Below the pieces are notes generated by a model that did no database searches, was not told where the DNA came from, and saw nothing but the letters and a program-made list of their open reading frames with translations. From Nautilus pompilius (Eukaryota; Mollusca; Cephalopoda; Nautilida; Nautilidae), in NCBI GenBank assembly GCA_018389105.1, contig JACATO010002730.1, positions 2,648,501-2,712,500 of the forward strand: DNA of 64,000 nucleotides. The letters are read 5' to 3'. Position numbers and translations under genes: made by a program. Shown one piece after another: positions 52,101 through 64,000 of the stretch. How positions within the stretch are numbered: position 1 is the first letter of the stretch; the number at the start of each line of letters is the position of its first letter.

Positions 52101-53241
52101 AAGTCCGTGAGAAAATAATCTTATTTATTGTAATTGTAATTTATAGATTATAGTTATATTTGCTACATAACATGCATTTCTTTTTATCATGCTAATTGTA
52201 AAATAGAGTCATTACTTCAGCGTGTTAAAATAAATACTAAAACCTTTTGAAAGCAAACCCAAAGTTTTAAATATAAATGAAAAACATTGGACTTTATAAA
52301 GAACTAAGTACAATTTGAATTCTCCAAACCAACCTCAATGCACAAATATTCGTATTTAATAACTGGCATAAGGTTCTAAAAGACGATAATTGCATGTTAT
52401 ATATATATATAATTTATTAAATATGAAAGTTATTATATGTCATATAAAATCTCGATAAGGATAAACTTTTTCTTTGTTTATATACATCAGTAAGAGGAAA
52501 TCAAGGTAACGTTTTATCCTGTAGCTTTTGTAAATAAAACGCCAACAGAAATAGGCATTGGGGACAAAAATTTAAGTTTACTATAATTGGTCATCGAATT
52601 CCTAATTTTAAAAAAATACATTAATCAATAAGAAGTTATAGAAAGAAAATTATTTGTTAGAAATGCATTTTATTTTAATCTGCTAATCAAAAAGAATGAC
52701 TATTTAGAAATATTTTTATTTGGATATAAAGATAATAATGATTTAGCGAGTATTGTATCGATTCTGTGTAGGATGATTTCTATGAATTATGAATCTACCA
52801 AGGTCGTCTACAGATACTCAATACGTTAAAGATTTCAGAACATGCCTGGCCACTTCACTATAGTGATCCTGTTTGACTAAGGAGCAAAATGAAAACCCTA
52901 GATTTGTGAGGCCAGGAGTCCTGAATCACAAACAACGGTACTATTTGGTGATGAAAATCCACAATCATTCGTACAACTTTACCTGTCTTTTTTAAAATAG
53001 TAAGCAATAACTAGAGAAGTGTTTTTTGGCAATCATGAATCTACACTACACAATTACATTTCTGCAAGTATAATAGACGATCTGAACAACATTGACGAAA
53101 CATCACTTCTTAACCATTGATGCTCTGTACAACAATGATGACACCCTTTTCAGAGTAATCGATTATGACAATGATATTGCATAATACAAGACAAAGAAAT
53201 GTATTCAGACACGTTAAACCTGCATTCTGAAGTCCATTTCT

Positions 53242-53273
53242 CTGATCATCATCATCATCATCATCATCATCAT
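53242..53273. repeat. (ATC)10 microsatellite
   Basis: An uninterrupted ATC/TCA tract between TCTCTG and ATAACCG. Confidence 0.94.
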
Positions 53274-56022
53274 AACCGTGTGTACGACAGAGAAAAGTCT
53301 TTCGAGCCTCTCTTTTACCTTTGTCGTTAAGTGTGTTTCTATGTGTTTCTTATATTATATTTTAGATCAGTGGATCGAGAACATCTTATAATAGCTAACT
53401 CGTTGCAGTGACAATATATAATGATTTGATAAAATATACCGTAAATAGTAATATTTCTAGACTTTTATGCTCAAAATAAATAATGCCAGTAAAATGATAG
53501 TAACGTAAAGCCAACTATACAGAAGTTTCTTTTGGAAATTTTACACAATAAATTACTATTTGTACTTTTTTGCGTTCATCTGTTGAATTAAAAATTGCAT
53601 AACATGAAAATAGGCTTTTATAATATTTAAATATATTCATAGATGTAAAAATTACACGTGGGCATTCAAAAGCATATTAGTGGTTTTCATTGTTGTTTTC
53701 AATGAAAAAAATCCGAGATTAAATTAGGTCTTTATTCAACACTCCTCTTGTTATTAATAGTACGGTTCCTTTTATTAGATTTCATTGCGTTATTATTTTG
53801 ACAGTTTGGAAGTCATATCTATTGTATAAATAACTTATGTAACACAAATTGCATAGCAATTTACTGTAAAACTATGCTAAAGAGGTGTTTTAATGAATAT
53901 TGTATACATTCTTATGAAACTCGGCATCGACGAAATAGTATTCGGTCGGCGTTCATTTGAACAAAACGAAAGTAAAAATGTTCGTCTGTAAAATATTAAA
54001 CTAATAATTGCTTTCTTGTTTTTTTAATAGTAATCTAGATCAGTTTTGTGTTTTTTCTGTTGTTTAAATGAAATATGCTCATTAAATTCCCTGCTTTTTC
54101 ATGTTTTAATTTTAAAATGCTAGTTGGTTTTGAGCAGTTTAAGCAGACACATGTTGTAGTTTTTCTGCAGCTCTGGATCTACAATGTTTCAAAGTGTAAG
54201 AGAATTTAAAACAATGCACTTTTCAAACTTCTACATTCAAATTACTACCGAAACTTCAGATTTACTCTATTTTGTAATAATAAATGATCACGTGCTCATT
54301 ATTAACTAAAACCATAGTCATAAACAAAGATTTTGATTGTTTATTTATTTAATTAACCAAGATTGTTGCATAAAGTTATTAGCAGCAAAGTGAATGCTGA
54401 CAAAATAAGATGGATTACCTTCAATCTGCAGTGTCAGGATGCGTTTGAGAAGATTTACTTCGGATTAGCAATACTACACATTAGATGAATTTAAATCATA
54501 GTTGAGACTGTTTCATCTCAACATTATATTTTTTAACAATTTTAAAATATTAAATGTTTTCACTTAATTTACAAAGATCACACTGGCGTGAAGCTAAATG
54601 AAAACCAACTCTGATTATATGTAGGTGTTTGTTAAACAAAGCATGATAGGTTTTTATTTTACATTTTCAAATCTATCTGATATTACTCAATATTTTGATG
54701 ATACAATTACACACATGCATTACTGTAAGTTAAATAATTATTTCATCATACAAAACAAAAACAACACGTGAAACTCGAAATGAAATATCGTGAAATTTAA
54801 ACACTTCTTGTGTCTCACTTTGTTCTTAAGATATTATGAGAACCTTATAAAGTAGAGTTACAGTAGTATCTTGCCACTTGTTGACAGCAGAGAACAAGGT
54901 TGATAGTGTTGTAATCGTCTTTGTAAAGACGGAGCGATAAACGAGATCTTGTGGAAAAAATCAAGGAAAGATCAATGTAAAAGATTGCACTTAATAAAAA
55001 TATTTATTGTGAATTTTTGATTAGTTAATAGACAGTTACATGTGCAACAGTTAATTAAAGTTGTATCCTTGAATGTTACAGTTTATCAAAGACGTGTTTA
55101 ATTAATATATGTATTAGTATTTTATTCACATTTATTTGGTAATTAAATACAATATAAATTATAAAAGCTCAAATATAGCTACAAGTTGTTTTAAATTAAT
55201 GTAGACATGATTAATTTACTAGGCTATGGAAAGTGTATATATTGTTTGGGACTTTGTATATACGCATATGATTGTGACAAATCAAGAAATGAAATCCGCT
55301 GAAAATAATGTTAAATTTATTTAAACGTGAGATGACTCAAGCTATGATCTTTTTATCTTACTCGAAGCGATATCCAACAAAGCGATTAACTTACGACCAG
55401 GGAAAAATAATTATAAACGTAATTTTTACAAAAACCGTATATAACCTACAAATATCGAGAAATTACTGACTAAAAAACGATTTAGTTTTGCATTGACTGA
55501 TAAAACCTTAGTAATAACAATGCTTCAAATCGTTTCTGCATATAAATAATAATAGAAATCGTGGTAACAAAAATAACAGATATATTTTAAAAGCACCAAT
55601 GGTTAAAGAATGATAGATACCTCTGATTTTGTTTCTATTTTAAAGACTGATTTTATATGGGAAATATTTTGAAAAGGGCAAAACAAGTTGATGTTTACTG
55701 TTTTGAACAAATATTCATATTCATATATTTTGAAAAGCACTAGAAGGGCACAATAAAATCTAATTTATTTGATCATTATTTGTTTTAGCTGCATGTTTAA
55801 GAATTAAATCTTTCTGAAAATGAGAGTATTCTGAGTAAAAATTATTTGCTCTTGTTTCATCGACTGCATTATAGGCGAGACAAAATATTTGCACGTCATC
55901 TTGCATTTTCATGGGAATGAACAAATACTAGCCCAAATGTTTCATGAATAAAACATTAGTTTTTGTGCCTAAGAAAAAGACATTGACATTTTCCATAGCG
56001 AGTTAATGAAAGCAAAGTATGT

Positions 56023-56320
56023 ATGCCAAGATTGACGCCAGAAAGAGAGATCTCGCAGCAGGACAGGGTTGCTGCTTCCATGACTACCAGAATAGTAGAT
56101 ACGATTTTTCATCACAGTAAAGTAGTAATTTCTCATTTTGCCAAAACTTCAACTTTATCTGGAGAAGCAAGCATTTTCTGTTTCACCCAAGATTAAAATG
56201 ATACAACGACATCTACAAATAAGAATATGCAATAACCAAAGACACGAACAAATCGCCAGGCTTTCATCCAAAAAGCGATAGGATCTCTGCTACTGTATGG
56301 GTTATAACATGAGTGCAGGA
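56023..56320 (+). pseudogene. Faint Tc1-like transposase N-terminus
   Basis: MPRLTPERE opens a frame of about 50 codons. This opening is frequent in one branch of Tc1-like transposases. What follows (VDTIFHHSKVVISHFA) is only loosely compatible with the helix-turn-helix region, and no catalytic motif was found. It may be chance. Confidence 0.22.
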
Positions 56321-57422
56321 GGCCATACACGATATTGAATTTTTGTGAATGATGAATTACACTTTTGAAGCAAACATTTTAATGGTTTTATTGATAGGTA
56401 GGTGTAGATAAGTTTTCACCCTTTCATACAAAGAAATTTATTTTATGCTAATTAAGTAGTAGGTTTTACAATCTAATTTGGCACGTCCATTTAACATGAA
56501 TAATAAGAGTAGATAAAGAGAAAGTTATTATTTTGTATTCATTATTAATTGTAAACATCGAGTTATTTGTTTATTTTATCAATTTTTTCTGATTTTGATG
56601 AAAGAAAATAAAATATATTTATTTACTATTTTACTTTATTTTCACGAATATTTTGTTTTTACTTATTATTGGCAGATGCAATTTGCTTCCTTGTTATTAG
56701 CGCGCTTTCTGAAATACTTCCGCAAATTTGTATAGATTAAAACACTTTTAATGAAGGTATGTTGGATTTAGGGGTTTCTATGTCGTATTGTCGTAATATC
56801 ATTTATTTAGATTTAAACATTATTACAAATTTTCAGTAGCCTCTCTGATTACAATAATTAAAGTTTTATTTAGTTCTATTTTTAACTATACATGCTATTT
56901 TACCGCATCATTTGATTAGTGTATGTTAATGAAAGACGAATAATAATATTTTTTAAAAATTTTATACTGGTTAAACATTTACTAATATTACATATTTCTA
57001 TTTGCTTAATTAGTGATGACAAGTTAGAAGGCATGACCATAGATTTTCATTTTTATCTCTTCTACTTTAAGCCATTTTAGCTGCCTAATTCATCACTGAA
57101 CTATTTGAATATATTCCAGCAAATGTTTTTAAACTTTGATCTTCTCGCTTTGTCAATGTTTCCTAATCAGATTCCATATCTTTTTCCTCAAAGGCAAACA
57201 AGTTGTTACTGTTACTTTTCAAAATATATATTTTAAGTAATCAATCACTATGTGTAGTATTAATTCTGATGACCCCAACAAAAAATATTGATTGAATTAC
57301 AATCTTATTTTGAAGTTTTTTTTTTAGTTTTCATGCGTATGAAGAAAAATTTAGTAAAAAATAAAAATATTATTGAAAATCATAAAAAGTAAAATTAATC
57401 AAAATCAATAAATTAAAAAAAA

Positions 57423-57440
57423 ATATATATATATATATAT
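57423..57440. repeat. (AT)9 microsatellite
   Basis: A short uninterrupted AT run after a poly-A stretch. Confidence 0.9.
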
Positions 57441-58354
57441 TCCTCCTTAATAAGTGACAGAAAAGAAATAAAATATTAAATTACTAATATTTTTAACTCA
57501 TTACAGTAGCAAATATGATAGTACACTTTCCGTTAGAATTAATTATTTTTTGTGAAGTATACTAAAGATTTTAGAATTTATTGAGTTTGTGAAGGTAGTT
57601 ACAGCTCATTCATGCATCAGCTTTATCTAGTCGGTCAAGGAAAACTAACTTTCACATGCTATTATTTATTGCTCTAAACATAAAATCTAAGCCTATACAA
57701 GATAAACTGTTAATATATCTTTAGTTGACATGTTTGCAGACTTTTGTAACTCAATTTAATTAATTTTAAACGAAAAGTTTTAACATCATATTAATGGGGA
57801 CGACCAAACAAAAAATCGTACTTAGTAACTTCCGTTAAAATTTTCCGAATTCTATTCAACTTGCATTAAAAACAAAGTAATTAGAAAGGGGAATCATTTC
57901 TCTTCTAACTATTACAAAAGGGTAAAAATTATTGCAATGTTTTAAGTATTTTCGCTGTTTTGATCGATTGCTGTATTTTTTCTTAAAATAATATGCTTTA
58001 GTGAAATCAGTATTGTATAGTGGGCGTTTATTGAAATTTGAGCTTCATTACTCGGTAGTTGTCTTTCGACAAGAAATTACTTCAAAGAGTGCTAAGCAGG
58101 GAAGCCCTATGTGTACAAAAACAATGTTTTGTTTGCTTTATAATGGTAAAAATTTTCAGCAGTGTAAAACACGATAAATGCGAAATGTGATTTAATAATT
58201 AATTTTAAAGCAGTTCTCTTAAGTATTTTATACAGTTTGAATTACAAATACCAAACTTTAAAGAATTTTAACAAGTGCACTTGCATACTAAAAAAAATTG
58301 TTTCCTCTTTACGCAATCAATACATTTAACGTTTTTGAAGTCTAAAAATATTTA

Positions 58355-59582
58355 CAGTATTGGAAATAATTAGAGAAACACAAGATAAGCGCAAATAATG
58401 AGTAATTTCAACCAGGGTAGGTATATAATACACACAAAATTCATTATTACAAAAATACCTCAAAAACAATATCAATACATCATACGTCCCATTATTATCT
58501 AGTATAAGAACCCTTTGTTTATATAGAGCATGATACTTGTTTTTTATGTTTCTATCCAGATTATCAATGTATGACTATGGAATGCTGTTCAAACAATCCT
58601 ATAGCATTTTCACTATTCATTTAAGTTTTTTGGTTGCCTTTTGACGTTATAGTAGCCATATAACCCTATAAAATCGTAAAATGTTTACATCAAGACGTTA
58701 TTAAAGCCAAAGCATCTCCATGAGTGATCTACCAACCACTTTACGTTATAAATAGTTTTAGCCACATTTGCTGTAAGCTTCCTACAACCTTGGCTTATAT
58801 GTAGCCCCAGAGTTGTATTGATCCATCCCCATATTTTACTCTATTTGTTGTACATTGACTATTATATTACTCCACGGTCGGCTTTCGTCAAACTGGTGTT
58901 GATTAATGTCAAACAGTTAAAAAGTGGACTCATCTGTAAGGATCACCATTTTCTAGAGTTGGTCATCCCACTGCTTCATTTTTGGTATCGATTTCAGTTA
59001 TACCGCTTAGTTTCCTTTCACCAGCAAAGGTTTTAGCACAGCTGCATGTTCAATGTCACCACATCATATCAATATTTATATTACTGTTCTTGAAAAAAAA
59101 AGTTAGTACCCATGTATGCAGCTGGGTCATTCGCGAGATGTCTACTGGCTCGTCGTGTATTACGTAAACATATTCTGCGGTACTTAACGTACATTTTTGA
59201 GACTTCAGACTTTATTCCTCGACTGTGTTTATATTTAACAGAACCAGTCTCCTGCATCCTCATTGGAGTCTTGCATACAACATTCACTGAAACATGAAGG
59301 CGGGCTGGAATTTCCCACTAGTTATAACTTTGATTCCTATATACTTGTCATGTGATATTTTCTTTCCAAGGACCATAATAGTCGCTCCACATTTATCACA
59401 GCACTACCAATAATTTTATAGTTCTTCGCTGGTGTGTCACTTCCTGACTGCTTGCATGAGAATCAATTATAGTGTACTATGTCAACATATGTCTTCACTA
59501 TAGTGCATTTCATTTTTACAAAAGAGTTTCGATTCTGTCTTCATAACTACATCTAGTATTGTTTATGTAAAGATTAAAAATA
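58355..59582 (-). mobile_element. Tc1-like DNA transposon, copy 2
   Basis: The left end CAGTATTGGAAATAATTAG follows TA (58,353-58,354), as expected for Tc1. The right end is decayed, and its limit is inferred from alignment with copy 1, whose right side (GCATTTTATTTTTATAC, GAGATTCGATT) matches 59,504-59,535 here. The length is about 1.2 kb. The left flank of copy 1 and its continuation after the nested insertion match 58,355-58,450 without a gap, so this copy is the uninterrupted reference. Confidence 0.82.
58590..59376 (-). pseudogene. Tc1-like transposase pseudogene (copy 2)
   Basis: The ATG at 59,376 opens MVLGKKISHDKY. RRICLRNTRRASRHLANDP near 59,115-59,170 matches the Tc1 linker (L-R-N-R-x-A). 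VILTDESTF near 58,925-58,945 holds the second catalytic Asp and is followed by a stop. KYGDGSIQLWGY near 58,800-58,835 matches the K-H-G-G-G-S-x-M-V-W-G block. Frameshifts and stops are frequent and the region of the third catalytic acid is not readable. It is non-functional. Confidence 0.75.
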
Positions 59583-62500
59583 TATAAAAATAAAAAAATC
59601 GTGGTGAGAAAAAGCAAATAAATTTATCTGTCAAATTTATCAAAATAATTAATTTCTTAGTAAATTGAAAATACAATTAAAACTTGTTTAAAATGAGAAA
59701 ATGTTGGACGCAAAAACATTTTTTGTTGAATTCCACATTGACAAAAATCAAAAATTGTCACTAAAATATAAATTTATGTCTTGTAGCTTTTTAGAAGTTC
59801 TAAGGTTTTGATAAATTTAGAGGCACAGAACATTTGGTCTTGTGTATTGTCGTTTTTTTTCTTATTACAGTTGGACGCGCATTTCACTTTGAATTACAAA
59901 AAAATATGAGTTAACTCTAAATTTATAAAAAAAAAACACATTTATCTGTTTCTAGATAATATATATTAGATTAAATTAAGGCACCCTATTGGTTCATTTA
60001 AGATATTTATTAAATTTGCATTTTATTACAATAATTTGTTAACTTTGTTATATATTTGTCTTCAGTGGCACGTGGATGCAATGTGGTTTATTTTCCGAAA
60101 ATTTTGAATCTATTTAATAAATGAAGACTTTATTTCCAAGCTTAGCATAATGCATACAGAATCTGTATAAAAATATTTATAATAATGACTTTTAGCGTCT
60201 AGTGTGTAGTTGTGTAGTGGATGTTATTTTGAATTTTCTGGAATTCGATATATCGATATTTTGAGTTCCAAATTTGTTTTTTCTAGAATATCTAAAAGAT
60301 TATAGCAATGCTTATGCACTGTAAATAGTAAACAAGTACACGAAATAACACATGATACTTCATAATGTTTAGTGTAAAAATTACAGTTTTGTCTAAATTA
60401 AGCTTATTATTTCGAGTATAATAACGCATAATGCAGTTTTCCAATCATATACAAAGAAAAAATATGATTTTCGTCATAAAATTTATGAATTTTATATCCT
60501 TATTAGTAGTATATTTTACATGTTTTAAAAAACAATAGAAAATTTATGTCAACAATTTTCGAGTAGCGATATACTCGTACAATACATAATTAGCATTGAA
60601 AAGTGAACACATTCGCAGCACTTCTCCGTTTGCATTTTTATATATTAATACATTGCGTGGCATCCACTTTATAGACAATAAGCATATTTTACAATTAACT
60701 TTGTCAGAAACAACATGTTACTCTGAGGTACCTTGATGCCGTTTTATCCAGTGTAACATGCTTTCTTCTACAAAAATTACGTGAGTTTAATTATAATTCT
60801 ATTAAATTTTATGCAATGCATTATTTTGGTCTACTTTTTACTATGAGTTTGATTTGGGCATTTAATATACTAATCACCAGAATTAATATTATTATGTACT
60901 TATTTCTAATTTTTAAATATTTTTAACGCATAAATGATACAAAAAATTTTCGTTCAACAAAAACAGCTGAAATATCTTTAGTCACCTTCTGACAGATTAA
61001 GAATAAGATATATTTTCCTATCATCAACAACAAAAATCTATCCTTTTCATTTCAATTTGGATACTAAGATATATATGAGTATTGGAGTAGAATGGGAATA
61101 GAAAGGAAACATTAATGCAGGAAAACAAATTAAAATATTAAACGATGGAATTTTAGGATAATTGCAGCTGAACACGTAAATAAATAAAAAATAAATACTA
61201 TATTGCAACATTCTAAAGATTTAAATGAACTCTTTCTAAAATTGCAGCGTATGCACCACAAGTTTGATCAAATAGGTGATAGGAAATTTGGTTTCTTCTT
61301 CCTGCTGATAACACGGTTTTATTCAGACTTCGAATTTTTACGATAATTGCATGTATCGTGGAAAGAATAGCGACTTTTAAAAGTATTGGCATCTTTTGCC
61401 ATGCAAAACCAAAAAGGAAACGGAAGAACCTACGTGGCACATGAAGTTAATATGACGCTTCTCAATTAATGTTTCCGTTACGCGTCATTCTTGCCACTTA
61501 AATAATCATCTTCACACAATTTTCACGATCCACAATCTGACCATAGTAGATGCTTCAAAAAACACGTCAAAGCGTGTAATTTTTTTAAAATGCATTTTGA
61601 CGCGTTAAAAAGGTTTGCAAAATTTTTTTTTGGTTTTTTCATACATAGAAACTTTGTTTCGTGTAGTTCACTATTACACCATGGTAGATCATATGAAAAA
61701 TATAGGATATAAACAAACAAAATATGTTATTATATTGTAAATAAATAAAGTTATTCTAAGACTTCATTATGCAGTGCAGAATAACTTTAGTCCACAGTAA
61801 CCGTATTACTACTATTAAACTGTTACAATTGGAAAAATAAATACATTTATTTTTACCATAATATGCAAATTAAATTGCTGTTGCATTGTTGTTACTTGAT
61901 TGCATGATGGCGACAAATCATTTATTTTAAATAACTTATTTTCTTTAAATCTGACTTCAATACTTTTGGATAAAAATCATATTCATTCCATGTTTGATGA
62001 CCGACATTAAGAAATAAAAATGCCCTCTATGCGTAGTACTTACATGATAACTACTATTTATTTTAGTGTCATGTTAATTGTTAACAGAAATCTGTTTAAA
62101 ATGTCTTCTTAGTATTTGAAGGTGAGACTTTTCGTCTTGTGATAAATGAGTTAAAATTCTTAAGTATATTAAAATTGCTTTATTTCGTCATCTAAGAAGA
62201 AGTGATGTTTATTTGTTTAAATTGTTCGCAATAATCTAAGGATATTTGATTTCATTTTCATTTTCTTTAACCATGTTCTTAAGAGCACTATGCAGATTGT
62301 CCTTCGTTTGCAGTTTCTAATTTATCTACATTTAGATGATGAATAATATGCATTTTCTCACACTGAATCGTAGTGTATAAAATAAATAACGTTTAAAGCC
62401 AAACTGTTAGAATAAATGCTTCCAAGCTGCCATCAGTTGCTCAATTCATAACTGGTGAACGATTTTCAAATAGAGCAAATTCATCTAGATTTTAGGTAGA

Positions 62501-64000
62501 TTTTGATGTAACACTTTGCTGTCAAGCACCAGTCCAGCTGATCACCTATAGAAACCTTAATTGCAAATTCAAACAGATAATATTTGTTTAATTAGGTCAA
62601 TGAATATTACATCACATTTCTACATCAGCTCCCATAATGTCATCATTGATAGTGTAGTAATGTAAACAACAATAAATGAAAAAATGCTATAAGGTCTCAG
62701 CTTGCTTCTTTCTAAATGATAACGTTGTTCTATTGTGGGTTGAATAGTTGCATCTTAGAAGACTTGCATATAATTTAGATTTCTCTGTGTATAGTGGTAA
62801 GTTGTTACTAAACTACCACTCAGTAAAAAAATTTCAGATATGAAGAAAGTCTAAGATTTTTTTTTACTTCTGGTAGAGTGAAATCTCTAAAACATTTTAT
62901 TAAAAGCATTGGCGGATTTAATGGAAATATGATAGCACAAGTCTTTGTCTATTACTTTATTAAATGGCATAATAAACAAGAATACTATGTATACATGCAT
63001 TTTAATTTGTAGTAAATATAAAAGTATACACTGTAAGGAAAATGACGTGTGAAAATTGTATTATGCTTCCTTTTGAGAATTAGTGAAAAAAGGCAATAAT
63101 AACTTCTTAAAGTGACGGATATTATATTACTATTATGAAGGTTGATTAACCAGTCTGTTAAGATAATTCAAATTCCTTTTGTTTAAACGTTTTCGCCTAT
63201 GATATAAAAATAAAGTTGATAAATGATAATCAAAGCCAGCAATATCCATAGACTTGGCAAGTAATGCTTCTTAACCTGTCCTTCGTTAAGTACTACCCAA
63301 ACATTTACTTTAAAACCACGGACAGCTTAGATAATTCTACCCGATTTTTTTACTTGCAAGAAATTTCAGTATGACTAATAAGACTTTCATGTTACACTCA
63401 GCAGTGGATAAAAATAATTAATTTAATTTCTGTTGACTGTTATAAATTAATTATGGTATGTTTACAGTAAGTCTTTGCAAATAAATATGTCGTTTAGTGA
63501 AGAAATAACTGGGATTGGTCTCCTTTGTGCTTAACTTGACTGGTAATCACCTTTTTTCTTTATATTTTATTTATTCAATAAATCTAATTGTGTGTAGAAT
63601 AATAAATAATACACTTAAATTAAAAAGGACTATTAATTATAGTTCACAGGTATTGTGTCGTACTTTCCATATTTTGGTCAGTAGATTCTGAGATTTGTGA
63701 AAGAGTAAAGATAATTACCAGCTGAATTATTTCTGAATTTTCTCTGTTCCTTATCTAACGGAAGCCACCTCTCATGTGGATCAAATCACTATCTTTATTT
63801 TTATAATCATTAACACGTTTTCTGTTAAGGAAATTTGGGAGTAGATTAGCAATGTTATAGCAAAAAAATCGCTAAACATTTTTCTATGAAAACTGTTAAA
63901 TCCTGTGGTTTTCATGTTAAAATTATTTCAGGTTTGTCAAAAAAGACAATTACTTGATGTTTTAAATGTATATTACTTGCAATTATTTGAGCTTTGCAAG
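59583..64000. other. AT-rich non-coding DNA
   Basis: No microsatellite of note, no transposon motif and no recognisable exon. Open frames at 61,213-61,440 and 61,523-61,720 (-) have no known motif. It is presumed to continue the long intron or to be intergenic. Confidence 0.5.

Overview
The window looks like AT-rich, non-protein-dense nuclear DNA of an invertebrate animal. The evidence is long ATT/AAT, TG, CA and GA microsatellites, several decayed DNA transposons (Tc1-like, mariner, CMC/Chapaev-like), a solo LTR, GT-AG splice signals, and no long host open reading frame. A mollusc such as a cephalopod fits the mixture of simple repeats and mariner/Tc1 relics. An arthropod such as a spider is not excluded, and the sequence alone does not settle it.

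Layout. Positions 1-9,764 are AT-rich non-coding DNA with microsatellites. Positions 9,765-14,126 are a three-layer nested mobile-element cluster. A Tc1-like element is split by a CACTA-ended DNA transposon (9,813-12,778, TAA target duplication), which itself carries a 556-bp solo LTR (11,972-12,527, ACTTA target duplication). A second copy of the same Tc1 family at 58,355-59,582 preserves the uninterrupted insertion site, so the nesting can be checked inside the window. Positions 14,127-22,167 are non-coding with large compound microsatellites and a third, more distant Tc1-like fossil near 17,150-17,765.

Positions 22,214-22,821 are unusually CpG-rich. They end at an ATG that opens 29 codons plus one base, encoding a basic-then-hydrophobic leader that looks like a signal peptide, followed directly by a GTAAGT donor (phase 1). 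I read this as the promoter, 5'UTR and first coding exon of a host gene for a secreted or membrane protein on the + strand. If so, most of the rest of the window (22,910 onward) is its first intron, at least 41 kb long unless a second exon was missed.

That presumed intron holds two mariner relics (26,189-27,460 and 35,372-36,618, both reading on the - strand), microsatellites, a possible SINE scrap, the second Tc1 copy and long AT-rich stretches. All transposase genes are broken by stops, frameshifts or catalytic-residue changes. No rRNA, intact tRNA, CRISPR array or bacterial feature was seen.
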